DNA from: DASZOC01 sp035550975
GTDB lineage: Bacteria; Actinomycetota; CADDZG01; WHSQ01
Direction: 5' to 3'
DNA length: 64,000 nucleotides
NCBI GenBank assembly: GCA_035550975.1
Contig: DASZOC010000076.1
Coordinates: 48,383 to 112,382 of the forward strand
Part shown: in pieces, positions 8,339 to 18,731 of the stretch
How the letters are laid out: each line of letters starts with the position of its first letter
How positions within the stretch are numbered: position 1 is the first letter of the stretch
The notes under the pieces: model-generated
Database searches by the model: none
The model's input: the letters and a program-made list of their open reading frames with translations, nothing else
What the model was told of the DNA's origin: nothing
Program-made: the position numbers and the translations under genes

Positions 8339-9506
8339 AGGAGCCGGACCGCTACCTCGTTCGACAGCATCGTCCCTCTGGCGGTGCAACGCAGCGTACC
8401 GTCGACACGTTCCAGCAGCCCGTCGGCGATCAGCCGATCGAGGTCCGGCGCGCGTCGAACAAGAGGTTGGGTGCCGAAGCGTGCCGCGAACGCGGCAACG
8501 TCGATCCCCGAGGCCAGCCGAAGCCCCAGCATGAGCGCCTCCCCCGCGCGCGCATCGGCGCGCAACGTCTCGCCGCCTCCTCTGGTAGTTACGCCGCGGT
8601 TCACACAGCCGGTGAACTCGCGCGGCAGCTTCGCCGTCCACCAGCGCTCGCCGCGGACATGACCGTGAGCACCCGAGCCGAATCCGAGGTAGTCGCCCGC
8701 ACACCAATACAGGACGTTGTGTGCCGACGCTCGGCCCGGCCGGGCCCAGTTCGACACCTCGTAACGGGTGTAACCCGCGGCACCCAACACCGCGTCCGCC
8801 ACCGCATGCCGGCGCGCCTGCAGGTCGGGGTCGACGTCCGGCATACGCCCCGTCGCGACCAGCGTCGCAAGAGGTGTGCCGTCCTCGACCGTCAGCGCGT
8901 ACGCCGACACGTGGTCGGGGGCGGCATCGACGGTCCCGTGCAGAGAAGTGATCCAGTCGCCGTCGCTCTCCCACGGCGACCCATAGATGAGGTCGACATT
9001 GACGTCGTCGAATCCCGCGCGGCGCGCCGCCGCGAGGGCACCGAGGGCCGCGTCGGAACCGTGCGTGCGGCCGAGACCGACCAATACCTTGCCTACCAGC
9101 GACTGCACGCCCAGCGACACGCGGTTGAACCCGGCGTCGAGCAGTGCCTCGAAGTAGCGCTCGTCGACCGTCTCGGGATTCGCTTCGACCGTTACCTCCG
9201 CCCCCGGCGCCAGCCCGCACCGATCCCGGACCGCATCGAGGACGCGGCCCAGCTGCACCGGGCGCAACAGCGTCGGCGTGCCTCCGCCGAAGAAGACCGA
9301 CGTCGCCGGACGGGTCTCGCCGTCCCATCTGCCGATATCGGCTATCAGCGCGTCGACGTACGAGTCGTACTCGTGCTCGAGCCCTTCATAGGTGTTGAAA
9401 TCGCAGTAGTGGCACCGGTGACGGCAGAACGGGACGTGGACGTAGACGCCGAAGCCGGGGTCGGCGACCCACCGCCCCATGCGCGTCTCGCTCCCGGCAG
9501 CGACGC

Positions 9507-9510
<4 letters not shown>
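8335..9510 (-). CDS. hemW: Radical SAM heme chaperone HemW
   Basis: 391 residues. The radical SAM 4Fe-4S site is C29-x3-C33-x2-C36 in HVPFCRHRCHYCDF; the residue pattern after the third Cys is the HemW type, lacking the fourth Cys of true coproporphyrinogen III oxidase HemN. The SAM-binding patch FFGGGTPTLL and the C-terminal HemN_C wing (LADRLIADGLLERVDGTLRC) are present. HemW binds heme and passes it to respiratory proteins. It overlaps lepA by 4 bases; lepA-hemW is a widely conserved pair, which supports HemW over HemN. Confidence 0.93.
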
Positions 9511-11321
<1,811 letters not shown>

Positions 11322-11408
11322 GTTTTCCAGCCTAAGGCGGGCCTCACGGCTCTGTTATCCTTGCTCCTTCGCACCGACCCCTAAGTTCAGGAGCACTGAG
11401 AAGCGCGC

Positions 11409-11672
11409 ATGGCAAACATCAAGAGTCAGATCAAGCGGAACCGCCAGACCATCATCCGGAACGAGCGGAACAAGAGCGCGCGCTCGACGCTCAAGACCCA
11501 GGTCAAGAAGTTCCTCTCCGCGGTCGAGTCCGGTGACGCCGACGCGGCACAGGCGGCATACCGCGAGACCGCACGGGCGTTCGACAAGGCGGCTTCGAAG
11601 GGCATCGTGCACAAGAACAAAGCCGCGAACATGAAGTCGCGCCTAGCACGCAAAATCCCCACCAGCCACTAG
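11409..11672 (+). CDS. rpsT: 30S ribosomal protein bS20
   Basis: 87 residues, typical bS20: MANIKSQIKRNRQTIIRNERN at the start, Lys/Arg-rich three-helix bundle, and the end KAANMKSRLARKI. It binds 16S rRNA early in 30S assembly. It is transcribed divergently from lepA; a -10-like TATCCT at 11356-11361 with the same extended form TATCCTTG as that in front of rplU may be its promoter, though no good -35 box is seen. Codons are ordinary for the window. Confidence 0.98.
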   Translation: MANIKSQIKRNRQTIIRNERNKSARSTLKTQVKKFLSAVESGDADAAQAAYRETARAFDKAASKGIVHKNKAANMKSRLARKIPTSH

Positions 11673-11857
11673 CCCGGCGGCGGTCGAGCGAGCCGCATAT
11701 CGCGTCAGTTGGATCGCTACGCGCTACCCGGACCTACAGATCCATGGACGAACTCGGCAGTCCGCGCCATGTGCCAACCGCCCGAGCGCGGCGCAGGTGC
11801 GCGTCATCCGCACGTGGAGACGAGAAACTTCCTGCGGGTGACGTCGTTGATAAGAGC

Positions 11858-13150
11858 ATGAAGAGGGTGATGGTCGGGTTGCTCCTGGCGACCCTTTGTG
11901 TGCCGTCGGCGGGAGGTCTCCGGTCCGCTGCGGCGAGCCCGATACCCATGCCTCCGGAGCTGTGGCTGATGAACGCTGATGGCTCCGGACAGCGGCCGGT
12001 GTTCGCGCAGGAGGGTTCGGCTAGCTGGCACTTCCTGACCGACCACGCGTGGTCCCCCGACGGGACCGAGATCGCCTTCATCGGCAGCGGGACCCTGCAG
12101 ATCCACTCCTTGACGACCGACACCACGCGCGTCGTCTACTCGCACGACGGGGTCCAGTACGTCGAGTGGTCGCCGACCGGCGAGTGGATCGCGGTCGCGA
12201 CGGCGTGGGGCGACCCGCGGGGTCTGTTCCTGGTGCGACCCGACGGGACGGACTGGCACCACATCGGCCCCGACGCCCAGGCGGTTGCGCCCTCGTGGTC
12301 TCCCGCTGGCTCGCGCATAGCCGCGACGTATTTCTACGGACCCGAAGAACCCGTCCACCTCGCCCTCGTGACGGTGCAGGGAGACGTTCGGGTCCTCGCG
12401 TCCGACCTCGAGTACACGACCTCCAGCTGGAGCCCCGACGGAACGCAGCTCGCCTACTCCGACAAGGACGCTCGGTTGACCGTCGTCGACGCCGATGGAG
12501 CCGTGACCAAGATCACACCTCCAGCAACCTCATACGGCGACATCGCGTGGAGCCCCGACGGATCGAAGATCGCGTACGCCGGCAGCGACGGCATCTACGC
12601 GGTCAATCCTGATGGGAGCGGCAAGATCAAGCTCTTCGACCACGGGTTGACGCCGGAATGGGACCCGAGCGGTTCGGCACTCGCCGCCACGGTGAGTGAT
12701 GACATCTTCCGGGTTTCGAAGGACGGTGCGGGCGTCACGAACCTGACGAATACTCCCGAGCACGTGGAGCAGCGTCCGGCGTGGTCGCCCGACGGCACGA
12801 AGATCGCTTACTTGAGAAACGACAAGCCTCACGTGCCGCCGGACGAAACGGTGGAACGCTCGATCTGGCTCGCGCAACGCCGACACGTCGTCCTGAAAGG
12901 GCGCGTTCAGGATCCCTCAGGTTGGTGCGGCTGGGGAGCAACGAAGGTCATCTTCCAACGTAAGCGACCGTGGGGATGGGACCGGATCGGCAATGCGACC
13001 GGAGACCAAGAAGGACGTTTCCGGCTACGCGTCGGCGACCGCCCCGGTCGTTACCGGGCCGTTGTTCACGAGGAAGTCCTCGACGGTCCGTGGGGCAACC
13101 AGATCACCTGCACAGCGGCCCGCTCGAACGTCGTGATCCACCGCCACTAA
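11858..13150 (+). CDS. Secreted beta-propeller protein with PD40/TolB-like repeats
   Basis: 430 residues from ATG 11858, which opens a good signal peptide (VMVGLLLATLCVPSAGG ending near AAASP). At least six WD40-like PD40 blades are readable by their WSPDG-x-x-IA signature: WSPDGTEIAF, WSPTGEWIAV, WSPAGSRIAA, WSPDGTQLAY, WSPDGSKIAY, WDPSGSALAA and WSPDGTKIAY. A C-terminal module of about 85 residues (from VVLKGRVQDPSGW) looks like a small beta-sandwich with two Cys. There is no TolA-Pal system in view, so this is a free extracellular propeller, perhaps ligand binding. An in-frame ATG 38 codons upstream lacks a signal sequence and is less likely. The 3' end faces holA. Confidence 0.8.
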   Translation: MKRVMVGLLLATLCVPSAGGLRSAAASPIPMPPELWLMNADGSGQRPVFAQEGSASWHFLTDHAWSPDGTEIAFIGSGTLQIHSLTTDTTRVVYSHDGVQYVEWSPTGEWIAVATAWGDPRGLFLVRPDGTDWHHIGPDAQAVAPSWSPAGSRIAATYFYGPEEPVHLALVTVQGDVRVLASDLEYTTSSWSPDGTQLAYSDKDARLTVVDADGAVTKITPPATSYGDIAWSPDGSKIAYAGSDGIYAVNPDGSGKIKLFDHGLTPEWDPSGSALAATVSDDIFRVSKDGAGVTNLTNTPEHVEQRPAWSPDGTKIAYLRNDKPHVPPDETVERSIWLAQRRHVVLKGRVQDPSGWCGWGATKVIFQRKRPWGWDRIGNATGDQEGRFRLRVGDRPGRYRAVVHEEVLDGPWGNQITCTAARSNVVIHRH

Positions 13151-13165
13151 CCACCGCGGCGGCGG

Positions 13166-14110
13166 CTAGAACATCTTCTGTGGCGACGTGCCGGCGACTA
13201 TGTGGATCACGGCTCGCTCCAGAGCGGCCGCGGGGCCTAGATCGCCGCCTTTCATCTCGACGTCTGTCTCCGCGAGCGTAGCTACGGCAGCGACCAGCTC
13301 TTCCTCTTTGTAGCTACCCGCTTGCCGCTGCAGTCGCGCGGCCTTCCAACCGGGGAGTCCCAGGGCATCGCCGACGGCCTTCGGGCCTCGGTCGGCGAAA
13401 CGCCGGGCGCGCAGCATCCGCTTCACGTGGGCATTCAGCGACCCGAAGAGGACCAGCGGCTCGTCGCCCTGGTCGAGCAGGCGCCGAAGCGTCGTCATCG
13501 CCTCCGACAGCTTCCGGTCGCCTACCGCGTCGGTGAAGGCATAGATGCGTTCGTCGGCAAGGCGCGGGAACGCGGCGCGTACCTCGGCGGCTCCGATGTG
13601 CGCGCCCGGCCCGAGTGACGTAACGAGCTGCGAGATCGCGCCGTCGAGGTCGCGCAGTTCGCTCCCGACGGCATCGATCAGGGCCCACGCCGCCCGCTCG
13701 TCGACTTTCAGCTTGTGTTCGGCTGCACGTTGACGGACCCACCCGACGAGCCTGCGACCTTTCGGTACATCGAGAACGACGATCGCGCCGTGAGCTTTGA
13801 CGACCGCGTCCAGCTTCGTGCGCCCGTTCGCGACCAGCACCAGGACCGAGTCCGGCGAGGGTCCTTCGATGTAACCGGCGATCGCGTCGGCCTGCTCTTT
13901 CTTCAGCTCGTGCGCGGCCCGGACGACGACGAGCCGCTTGCCTCCCAGCAACGACGACGTCTGTAACGCACCGAGGATCTCTGCCGCGGCCGAGCCGGCG
14001 TCGAAACTCAGCTCGGACAGAGGGTCGGTCGAATGCTCGGCTCGGATCTTGTCGATCGCCTCTTCCGCGAGGAACGTCTCGCCCGTGAGGAGGTAGACGG
14101 ACGCCGTCAT
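13166..14110 (-). CDS. holA: DNA polymerase III subunit delta
   Basis: 314 residues from ATG 14110. The N-terminal AAA+-like domain begins SVYLLTGETFLAEEAIDKI, with SSLLGGKRLVVVRAAHELK in place of a working P-loop, as in delta subunits. The C-terminal helical collar has FRxLxxLLDQGDEPL-like sequence (TTLRRLLDQGDEPLVLFG) and ends in AALERAVIHI. Delta opens the beta sliding clamp within the clamp-loader complex. The start overlaps the preceding 63-residue gene by 4 bases. comEC-holA with rpsT divergent or convergent nearby is a common bacterial arrangement. A longer frame to 14287 exists but would cover the 63-residue gene. Confidence 0.93.
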   Translation of the reverse strand: MTASVYLLTGETFLAEEAIDKIRAEHSTDPLSELSFDAGSAAAEILGALQTSSLLGGKRLVVVRAAHELKKEQADAIAGYIEGPSPDSVLVLVANGRTKLDAVVKAHGAIVVLDVPKGRRLVGWVRQRAAEHKLKVDERAAWALIDAVGSELRDLDGAISQLVTSLGPGAHIGAAEVRAAFPRLADERIYAFTDAVGDRKLSEAMTTLRRLLDQGDEPLVLFGSLNAHVKRMLRARRFADRGPKAVGDALGLPGWKAARLQRQAGSYKEEELVAAVATLAETDVEMKGGDLGPAAALERAVIHIVAGTSPQKMF

Positions 14111-14298
14111 TCCTCGCGCAGCCCCATGCGGTACACGACCGCGCCGTCGTCCATCAGGGTCACGCTCTCCGCGCCCTCCTCGAGCAGCGACGCCCAGTCG
14201 GAGCCCATCCACGCCTCGGCCTCGTCTTGGGAAGAGAAATCCTCGGACGCCCGCAGGTCGGTACCGGACTCGTCGTGCAGGATCCACCGGAAGACCAT
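14107..14298 (-). CDS. Small conserved-looking acidic protein, function unknown
   Basis: 63 residues, acidic, beginning MVFRWILHDESGTDLRASEDF and ending VVYRMGLREE. No membrane segment or metal site is seen. It fits between comEC (4-base gap) and holA (4-base overlap), so it is translated as part of that operon, and its sequence has a real protein-like pattern (alternating hydrophobics, an amphipathic helix AEAWMGSDWASLLEEG). Small proteins at this position occur in other actinobacteria; the role is not known to me. Confidence 0.65.
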   Translation of the reverse strand: MVFRWILHDESGTDLRASEDFSSQDEAEAWMGSDWASLLEEGAESVTLMDDGAVVYRMGLREE

Positions 14299-14302
14299 GC
14301 CG

Positions 14303-15727
14303 TCACCCTACCGACAGCGCTCGCGCGCTTCGCTTCAGGCTCTCGATCGCCGCCGCAACGACGACGCATCCGGTCAGCAGGCCCCACTCCGGCGGGACCT
14401 CGACCGCGGACCATGTCGCGCCCCCGAAACGTTCCGCTACCGATACGATCCACCACGCGGCCGGTGCGATCAGGGACGCAACCGCTACGCCAAGGGGCGC
14501 CCACAACACGGCTATGCATCCGGCCACGAGCCCGACGACCGTGGCAACGCCGACGACCGGCAGAGCGAGGAAGTTCGCCAGCGGAGCGGTGACGGATATC
14601 TCGCCGAACACGAGCATGAGTATGGGCGCGACCGCGACCTGCGCAGCCAGCGTCGCCGACAACATGACGCGGAGAGGCTCCGGCAACCAAGACATCCGCA
14701 GCGAGAGCGGCGTGGAGAACAGCACGATGCCTGCCGTCGCCGCGACCGAGAGGTGCATCCCGACCGAGTAGAGCATCGCGGGACGCACCCCGACGACGGT
14801 GATCACTGCGAGGGCGAGTATCGCCAACGGTTCCCCTTGTCGTCCCCGCAGCAGGCACAACAGCGTCGCGGCGCCCATGACACCGGCTCGCAGGACGGAA
14901 GCGTCCGGCCCCACGACGAGCACGAACAGGCACAGAGCAGCGAATCCTGCGGCCACGCGGACGACGAGCGATAGACCTCTCAGCGCCACCAGCATCGCTG
15001 CCACGACGATCGCGACGTTGCTCCCCGACACCGCGAGCACATGAGAGAGCCCCGATGCCCTGAACTGCGAGATCGTCTCGGGCGCGAAACCCGAGGTGTC
15101 GCCGATCGTCAGTCCTTCGATCAGCGCGGCGTGGCGGGGGTCGAGGTCCGAAACCGCCGTGTGCAGCCCGTCGCGCACTCGGCGTGCGACACCATGAGCA
15201 CCGCGCGCTTCGTCCACGATTTCCGTCTCTACTAGATGAAGAGACGCCTGTGCGCCCAGACGCTGCCGCGCACGATCGAAGCCATCGGACCCGAGAGGAA
15301 TGAGCCATCCCTCACCGCGTAAGTTCGTTCCGGGATCCGCGACGGCATCGTCGACCACGACGGATCCTGGCTCGGCGAGGGAGCCGCCACCGCAGTCGAT
15401 CGCGTCCATAGACCACAGCGACCCGAGTCCACCGAGCTGTTCGGTGACGGTCGCCTCGAAGCTGCAACGAGGCACATCGCGCGCGATCTCTGCCAGGCGG
15501 CCACTCGTGGTCATGCGAGCGTGCGCGCTGAGCAGCCCGGCCCCCGCGGCCACCAGCATGACGCCGGCGAGGGCGACAACGCGACGGCGGCGGACGCCGA
15601 GTAAAGCGCCGCCGACGACGCACGCGACGGCTCCGGCCACCACCGCTGACGACCGCGTTCTGCCGGCGAAGACACCCCCGCACAGCCCTGCCGCCGCGAG
15701 CCATAGCCGCGCGAGATCGACCCGCAC
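14303..15727 (-). CDS. comEC: ComEC/Rec2 family DNA-uptake channel, lacking the C-terminal metallo-beta-lactamase domain
   Basis: 474 residues. An N-terminal DUF4131/OB-like region (about 1-165) precedes the competence channel domain with the family signature ALIEGLTIGDTSG and LSHVLAVSGSNVAIV, then about eight hydrophobic segments ending at ESLKRSARALSVG. Full-length ComEC proteins of 700-800 residues carry a nuclease-like metallo-beta-lactamase domain after the channel; here no HxHxDH motif appears before the stop, nor in the next frame, where the 63-residue gene begins. ComEC moves single-stranded DNA across the cytoplasmic membrane. It follows comEA by 3 bases. Confidence 0.9.
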   Translation of the reverse strand: MRVDLARLWLAAAGLCGGVFAGRTRSSAVVAGAVACVVGGALLGVRRRRVVALAGVMLVAAGAGLLSAHARMTTSGRLAEIARDVPRCSFEATVTEQLGGLGSLWSMDAIDCGGGSLAEPGSVVVDDAVADPGTNLRGEGWLIPLGSDGFDRARQRLGAQASLHLVETEIVDEARGAHGVARRVRDGLHTAVSDLDPRHAALIEGLTIGDTSGFAPETISQFRASGLSHVLAVSGSNVAIVVAAMLVALRGLSLVVRVAAGFAALCLFVLVVGPDASVLRAGVMGAATLLCLLRGRQGEPLAILALAVITVVGVRPAMLYSVGMHLSVAATAGIVLFSTPLSLRMSWLPEPLRVMLSATLAAQVAVAPILMLVFGEISVTAPLANFLALPVVGVATVVGLVAGCIAVLWAPLGVAVASLIAPAAWWIVSVAERFGGATWSAVEVPPEWGLLTGCVVVAAAIESLKRSARALSVG

Positions 15728-15730
15728 CTC

Positions 15731-16369
15731 CTAGAGCGTTATGTAGGCGCGCATCGACTCGAGCGTGGCGGGTCCGATACCCGTCACGTCCAGTAGCTGC
15801 TCGAGCGACTCGAACGAGCCGATCGACGTGCGGTGCTCGAGGATCGCCGACGCCGTGACAGGTCCGATGCCGGGGATCGTCTCGAGCAACGCCTGGTCCG
15901 CGGTGTTGATGTTGACCAGCGCACCCTGCGTCGAAACGGCCGATGGAACAGCAACTGCAGCGGGTTGCTGCGCCCGGTCCGGGACGAGGATCTGCGCGCC
16001 GTCCACGACGGGTGCTGCAAGGTTCAGGCCGTCCAGGTCCGCTCGCCGCAGGGCGCCGCCGGCAAGCGCGATCGCGTCTGCGACGCGGGCTCCAGGTGGG
16101 AGCGTGACGACTCCCGGCTCGCGCACCGCTCCCGCGACGTGTACCACCACACCGCCTGAAGGAGTCGCCGACGGATCCGTGTGCGGTTCGGCTGCGATCG
16201 CCGGCGGAGCGATGCGCGGGGGCGAGCCTCGCGCCGAGATAGCGAGGCCCGAGAAGACGATCGCGGCCACGACGCCTGCGACGAGGACGAGGTCGCGCCT
16301 CTTGCCGCCAACGCCGTCCACGGCGTCCCGCCACGACAACGGCGGCGAGATCTCGGGCATGGACCCCAT
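15731..16369 (-). CDS. comEA: ComEA family DNA-binding competence protein
   Basis: 212 residues. One N-terminal membrane anchor (DLVLVAGVVAAIVFSGLAI, about 26-45), an SLBB domain at about 72-128 (VVHVAGAVREPGVVTLPPGARVADAI is the typical pattern), a linker, and a C-terminal helix-hairpin-helix pair from about 150 to 212 (VNINTADQALLETIPGIGPVTASAILEHR). ComEA binds incoming double-stranded DNA outside the membrane and delivers it to ComEC, encoded 3 bases downstream. Confidence 0.95.
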   Translation of the reverse strand: MGSMPEISPPLSWRDAVDGVGGKRRDLVLVAGVVAAIVFSGLAISARGSPPRIAPPAIAAEPHTDPSATPSGGVVVHVAGAVREPGVVTLPPGARVADAIALAGGALRRADLDGLNLAAPVVDGAQILVPDRAQQPAAVAVPSAVSTQGALVNINTADQALLETIPGIGPVTASAILEHRTSIGSFESLEQLLDVTGIGPATLESMRAYITL

Positions 16370-16423
16370 CTCAGCAAAGTTTCCGCTCCGACCCGGTGGC
16401 GCGCGTCACCGCCAAGCCTCATC

Positions 16424-17665
16424 ATGCAGTCCATGACCGTAGAGATCCGCTTCATCGAACAGCACGATGTGCCGAGCGTACGCAGGGTCCTCACCACCGC
16501 GTTCGGAAGCGGTGACGTCAACCAGGCGTGGGATCCCGTATGGGAACGAGTCTTTGAGAAAGACCGGATCTTCGCCGCGTGGGAAGGCGACGACATGGTC
16601 GGAGTGGGCGGGAGCTTCTCGTTCTCGATGTCGGTCCCGGGCGGTGAGGTACCGGCAGCCGGGCTGACGATCGTGGGCGTCCTTCCCACGCACACCCGCA
16701 AGGGGATCCTCAAGAAGATGATGGAGGCCCAGGTCGAAGACGCGCGAGCACACGCCGAGCCCGTCAGCATCCTGTGGGCATCGCAGGAGATCATCTACCA
16801 GCGGTTCGGATACGGACCTGCTACGACGATGGTCAACGTCGAGGTGCAGTGGGGCCACGGATCGTTCCGCAACGATCCCGGCAAGTCGGGACGGATCCGC
16901 CTCCTCGATGACGACGAGGCCATCAAGACGTTCCCCGGCATCTACGACCGCGTACGCGCACAACGCCCCGGGATGCTCGCGCGTAGTCCGGCGTGGTGGC
17001 AGTTCCACCGCTTGTTCGACCCGAAAGAAGAGCGCGAGGGAGCGAGTGCGTTCCACCGCGTCGTGTGGGAGAACGAGGGCGCGGCAGAGGGCTACGCGAT
17101 CTACCGCGTGAAGGAAGGGTGGGACTACGACACCGGGATCAGCACGGGAACGATCGCGGTCCACGAGGCGATGTCGCTCACGCCGACCGCACACAGGGAG
17201 CTGTGGCGCTACCTGTTCGGGATCGACCTGATCACGAAGGTAAGTGGGTACTTCCTGCCCGTCGACGACCCGCTACAGCTGATGGTCAACGAGCCTCGCC
17301 ACCTGCACCTCCGCGTCAGCGACGCGCTGTGGCTGAGGGTCGTGGACCTGCCCGCCGCGCTCGGTGCCAGGTCGTACCGGTCGGAGGGCAGCGTCACGTT
17401 CTCGGTCGCCGACGACATGTGTCCGTGGAACGGCGGAACCTGGCGTCTGGAGGCGTCGGCCACGGGGACCGAGGTGACGCGGTCCACCGACGGGCCCGAG
17501 CTCGCCATGTCGGCAGCCGACCTCGGTGCGGCCTACCTCGGCGCCTTCTCGTTCGCGCAGATGGCGCGCGCGGGACGCGTCGACGAGCTGACGCCGGGCG
17601 CCCTGCGGCGGATCGACGAGCTCTTCCGCACCGACATCCAGCCGTGGAACCCGGAGATCTTCTAG
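16424..17665 (+). CDS. GNAT family N-acetyltransferase, Eis-like
   Basis: 413 residues from ATG 16424 (or 410 from ATG 16433). The N-terminal GNAT domain has the acetyl-CoA motif region LTIVGVLPTHTRKGILKKMMEA at about 80-100. The middle contains a second degenerate GNAT half and the C-terminus a sterol-carrier-like domain ending AGRVDELTPGALRRIDELFRTD and a terminal Phe. This three-part layout and length match Eis/enhanced-intracellular-survival proteins, which acetylate amines including aminoglycosides or lysines. The C-terminal carboxylate acts as catalytic base in Eis. The gene is a single unit, divergent from comEA. No Shine-Dalgarno is seen. Confidence 0.88.
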   Translation: MQSMTVEIRFIEQHDVPSVRRVLTTAFGSGDVNQAWDPVWERVFEKDRIFAAWEGDDMVGVGGSFSFSMSVPGGEVPAAGLTIVGVLPTHTRKGILKKMMEAQVEDARAHAEPVSILWASQEIIYQRFGYGPATTMVNVEVQWGHGSFRNDPGKSGRIRLLDDDEAIKTFPGIYDRVRAQRPGMLARSPAWWQFHRLFDPKEEREGASAFHRVVWENEGAAEGYAIYRVKEGWDYDTGISTGTIAVHEAMSLTPTAHRELWRYLFGIDLITKVSGYFLPVDDPLQLMVNEPRHLHLRVSDALWLRVVDLPAALGARSYRSEGSVTFSVADDMCPWNGGTWRLEASATGTEVTRSTDGPELAMSAADLGAAYLGAFSFAQMARAGRVDELTPGALRRIDELFRTDIQPWNPEIF

Positions 17666-17768
17666 GGGACACGGGGCCGGGTGCAACCTTTTGCTTGCCT
17701 CGGTTGTCTACTGGTTACGCCGCCGTGACGGAGGCGGCACCGGACCGCTCTAGAGCAAGGAGTTCTAC

Positions 17769-18731
17769 GTGGCGAACGACAAGGCTCGCACCGACATCAG
17801 CCGTGCAGGGATCGCGCTCGGCGTGATCGTGCTGGTCGCGCTTGGTGCCGCGGCCGCGATCACCCTGACCCGCGGCGGCGAGGACGGTCCGCGGCCCGAG
17901 ACAGCCGCGACGACGCCGAGGGAGACGATCGAGCCCACGCCGCGACCTTCCGAAACGGTCCAGGAAACGATCGTCGAGGTTCCCCCGACCGAGCAGGAGC
18001 TGTGGTTCGTCCAGGACGAACGGCTCTCGTGGGGGGCGACGGTCGTCGGCGGCACGCTACCGCGCGGGGTGGCGCCCGACGATCGGGTAGCGCAGAAGGC
18101 CGCGTTCTGGATCGGGATGCTGCTCGACGGCCCGACCGCACCCGATCGGGAGGTCGGCGCCACGACCGCGATCCCCCGCGGAACCGACCTGCTGCGCGTC
18201 CAGCGAGAAAACGGGGTGCTACTGGTGGACCTCAGCTCGCGGTTCGAATCCGGGGGCGGGAGCCTCTCGATGCAGTTGCGCGTCGCACAGGTCGTCTACA
18301 CGGCGACGCAGTTCGAAGGCGTCGAGCGCGTCCGGATCCTGATCGAAGGCGAAGAGGTCGAGGCCATCGGAGGCGAGGGCGTCATCGTCTCGGAACCGTT
18401 GTCTCGTCGCGATTTCAAGGACTTCGCTCCTCCGATAGTCGTCGAAGAGCCGCGGCCGGGCGCGGAGTTCCGCAGTGGAGACATCGTGTCGGGTTTCGCG
18501 AATGTCTTCGAGGCGAACGTCTCGTTGCGTTTGCGCGACGCGAACGGGAAGGTCCTCGTGAAGACCTTCACGACGGCAACGTGTGGAACCGGATGTTGGG
18601 GCGACTTCGAGAAAGCGCTCGAGTTCGAAGTAACGGAAGCGCAGGACGGACGCCTGGAGGTCCTGACTTATTCGGCCGAAGACGGTTCTCCGCAGCACAC
18701 GATCTCGTTGCCGGTGAAGCTCGTTCCCTAG
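17769..18731 (+). CDS. GerMN/Gmad2 domain protein, membrane anchored
   Basis: 320 residues from GTG 17769, which is preceded by AAGGAG at a good distance. One N-terminal transmembrane helix (AGIALGVIVLVALGAAAAITL, about 13-33), a Pro/Thr/Glu-rich spacer (about 38-75), a GerMN domain (about 78-200; LLDGPTAPDREVGATTAIPRGT, LRVAQVVYTATQFEGVERVRI) and a C-terminal Gmad2 Ig-like domain (about 220-320; IVVEEPRPGAEFRSGDIVSGFANVFEANV). The domains are named from spore germination proteins but occur widely in non-spore-forming actinobacteria as envelope proteins, e.g. LpqB-like. Its stop directly abuts the convergent leuS stop. Confidence 0.85.
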   Translation: MANDKARTDISRAGIALGVIVLVALGAAAAITLTRGGEDGPRPETAATTPRETIEPTPRPSETVQETIVEVPPTEQELWFVQDERLSWGATVVGGTLPRGVAPDDRVAQKAAFWIGMLLDGPTAPDREVGATTAIPRGTDLLRVQRENGVLLVDLSSRFESGGGSLSMQLRVAQVVYTATQFEGVERVRILIEGEEVEAIGGEGVIVSEPLSRRDFKDFAPPIVVEEPRPGAEFRSGDIVSGFANVFEANVSLRLRDANGKVLVKTFTTATCGTGCWGDFEKALEFEVTEAQDGRLEVLTYSAEDGSPQHTISLPVKLVP

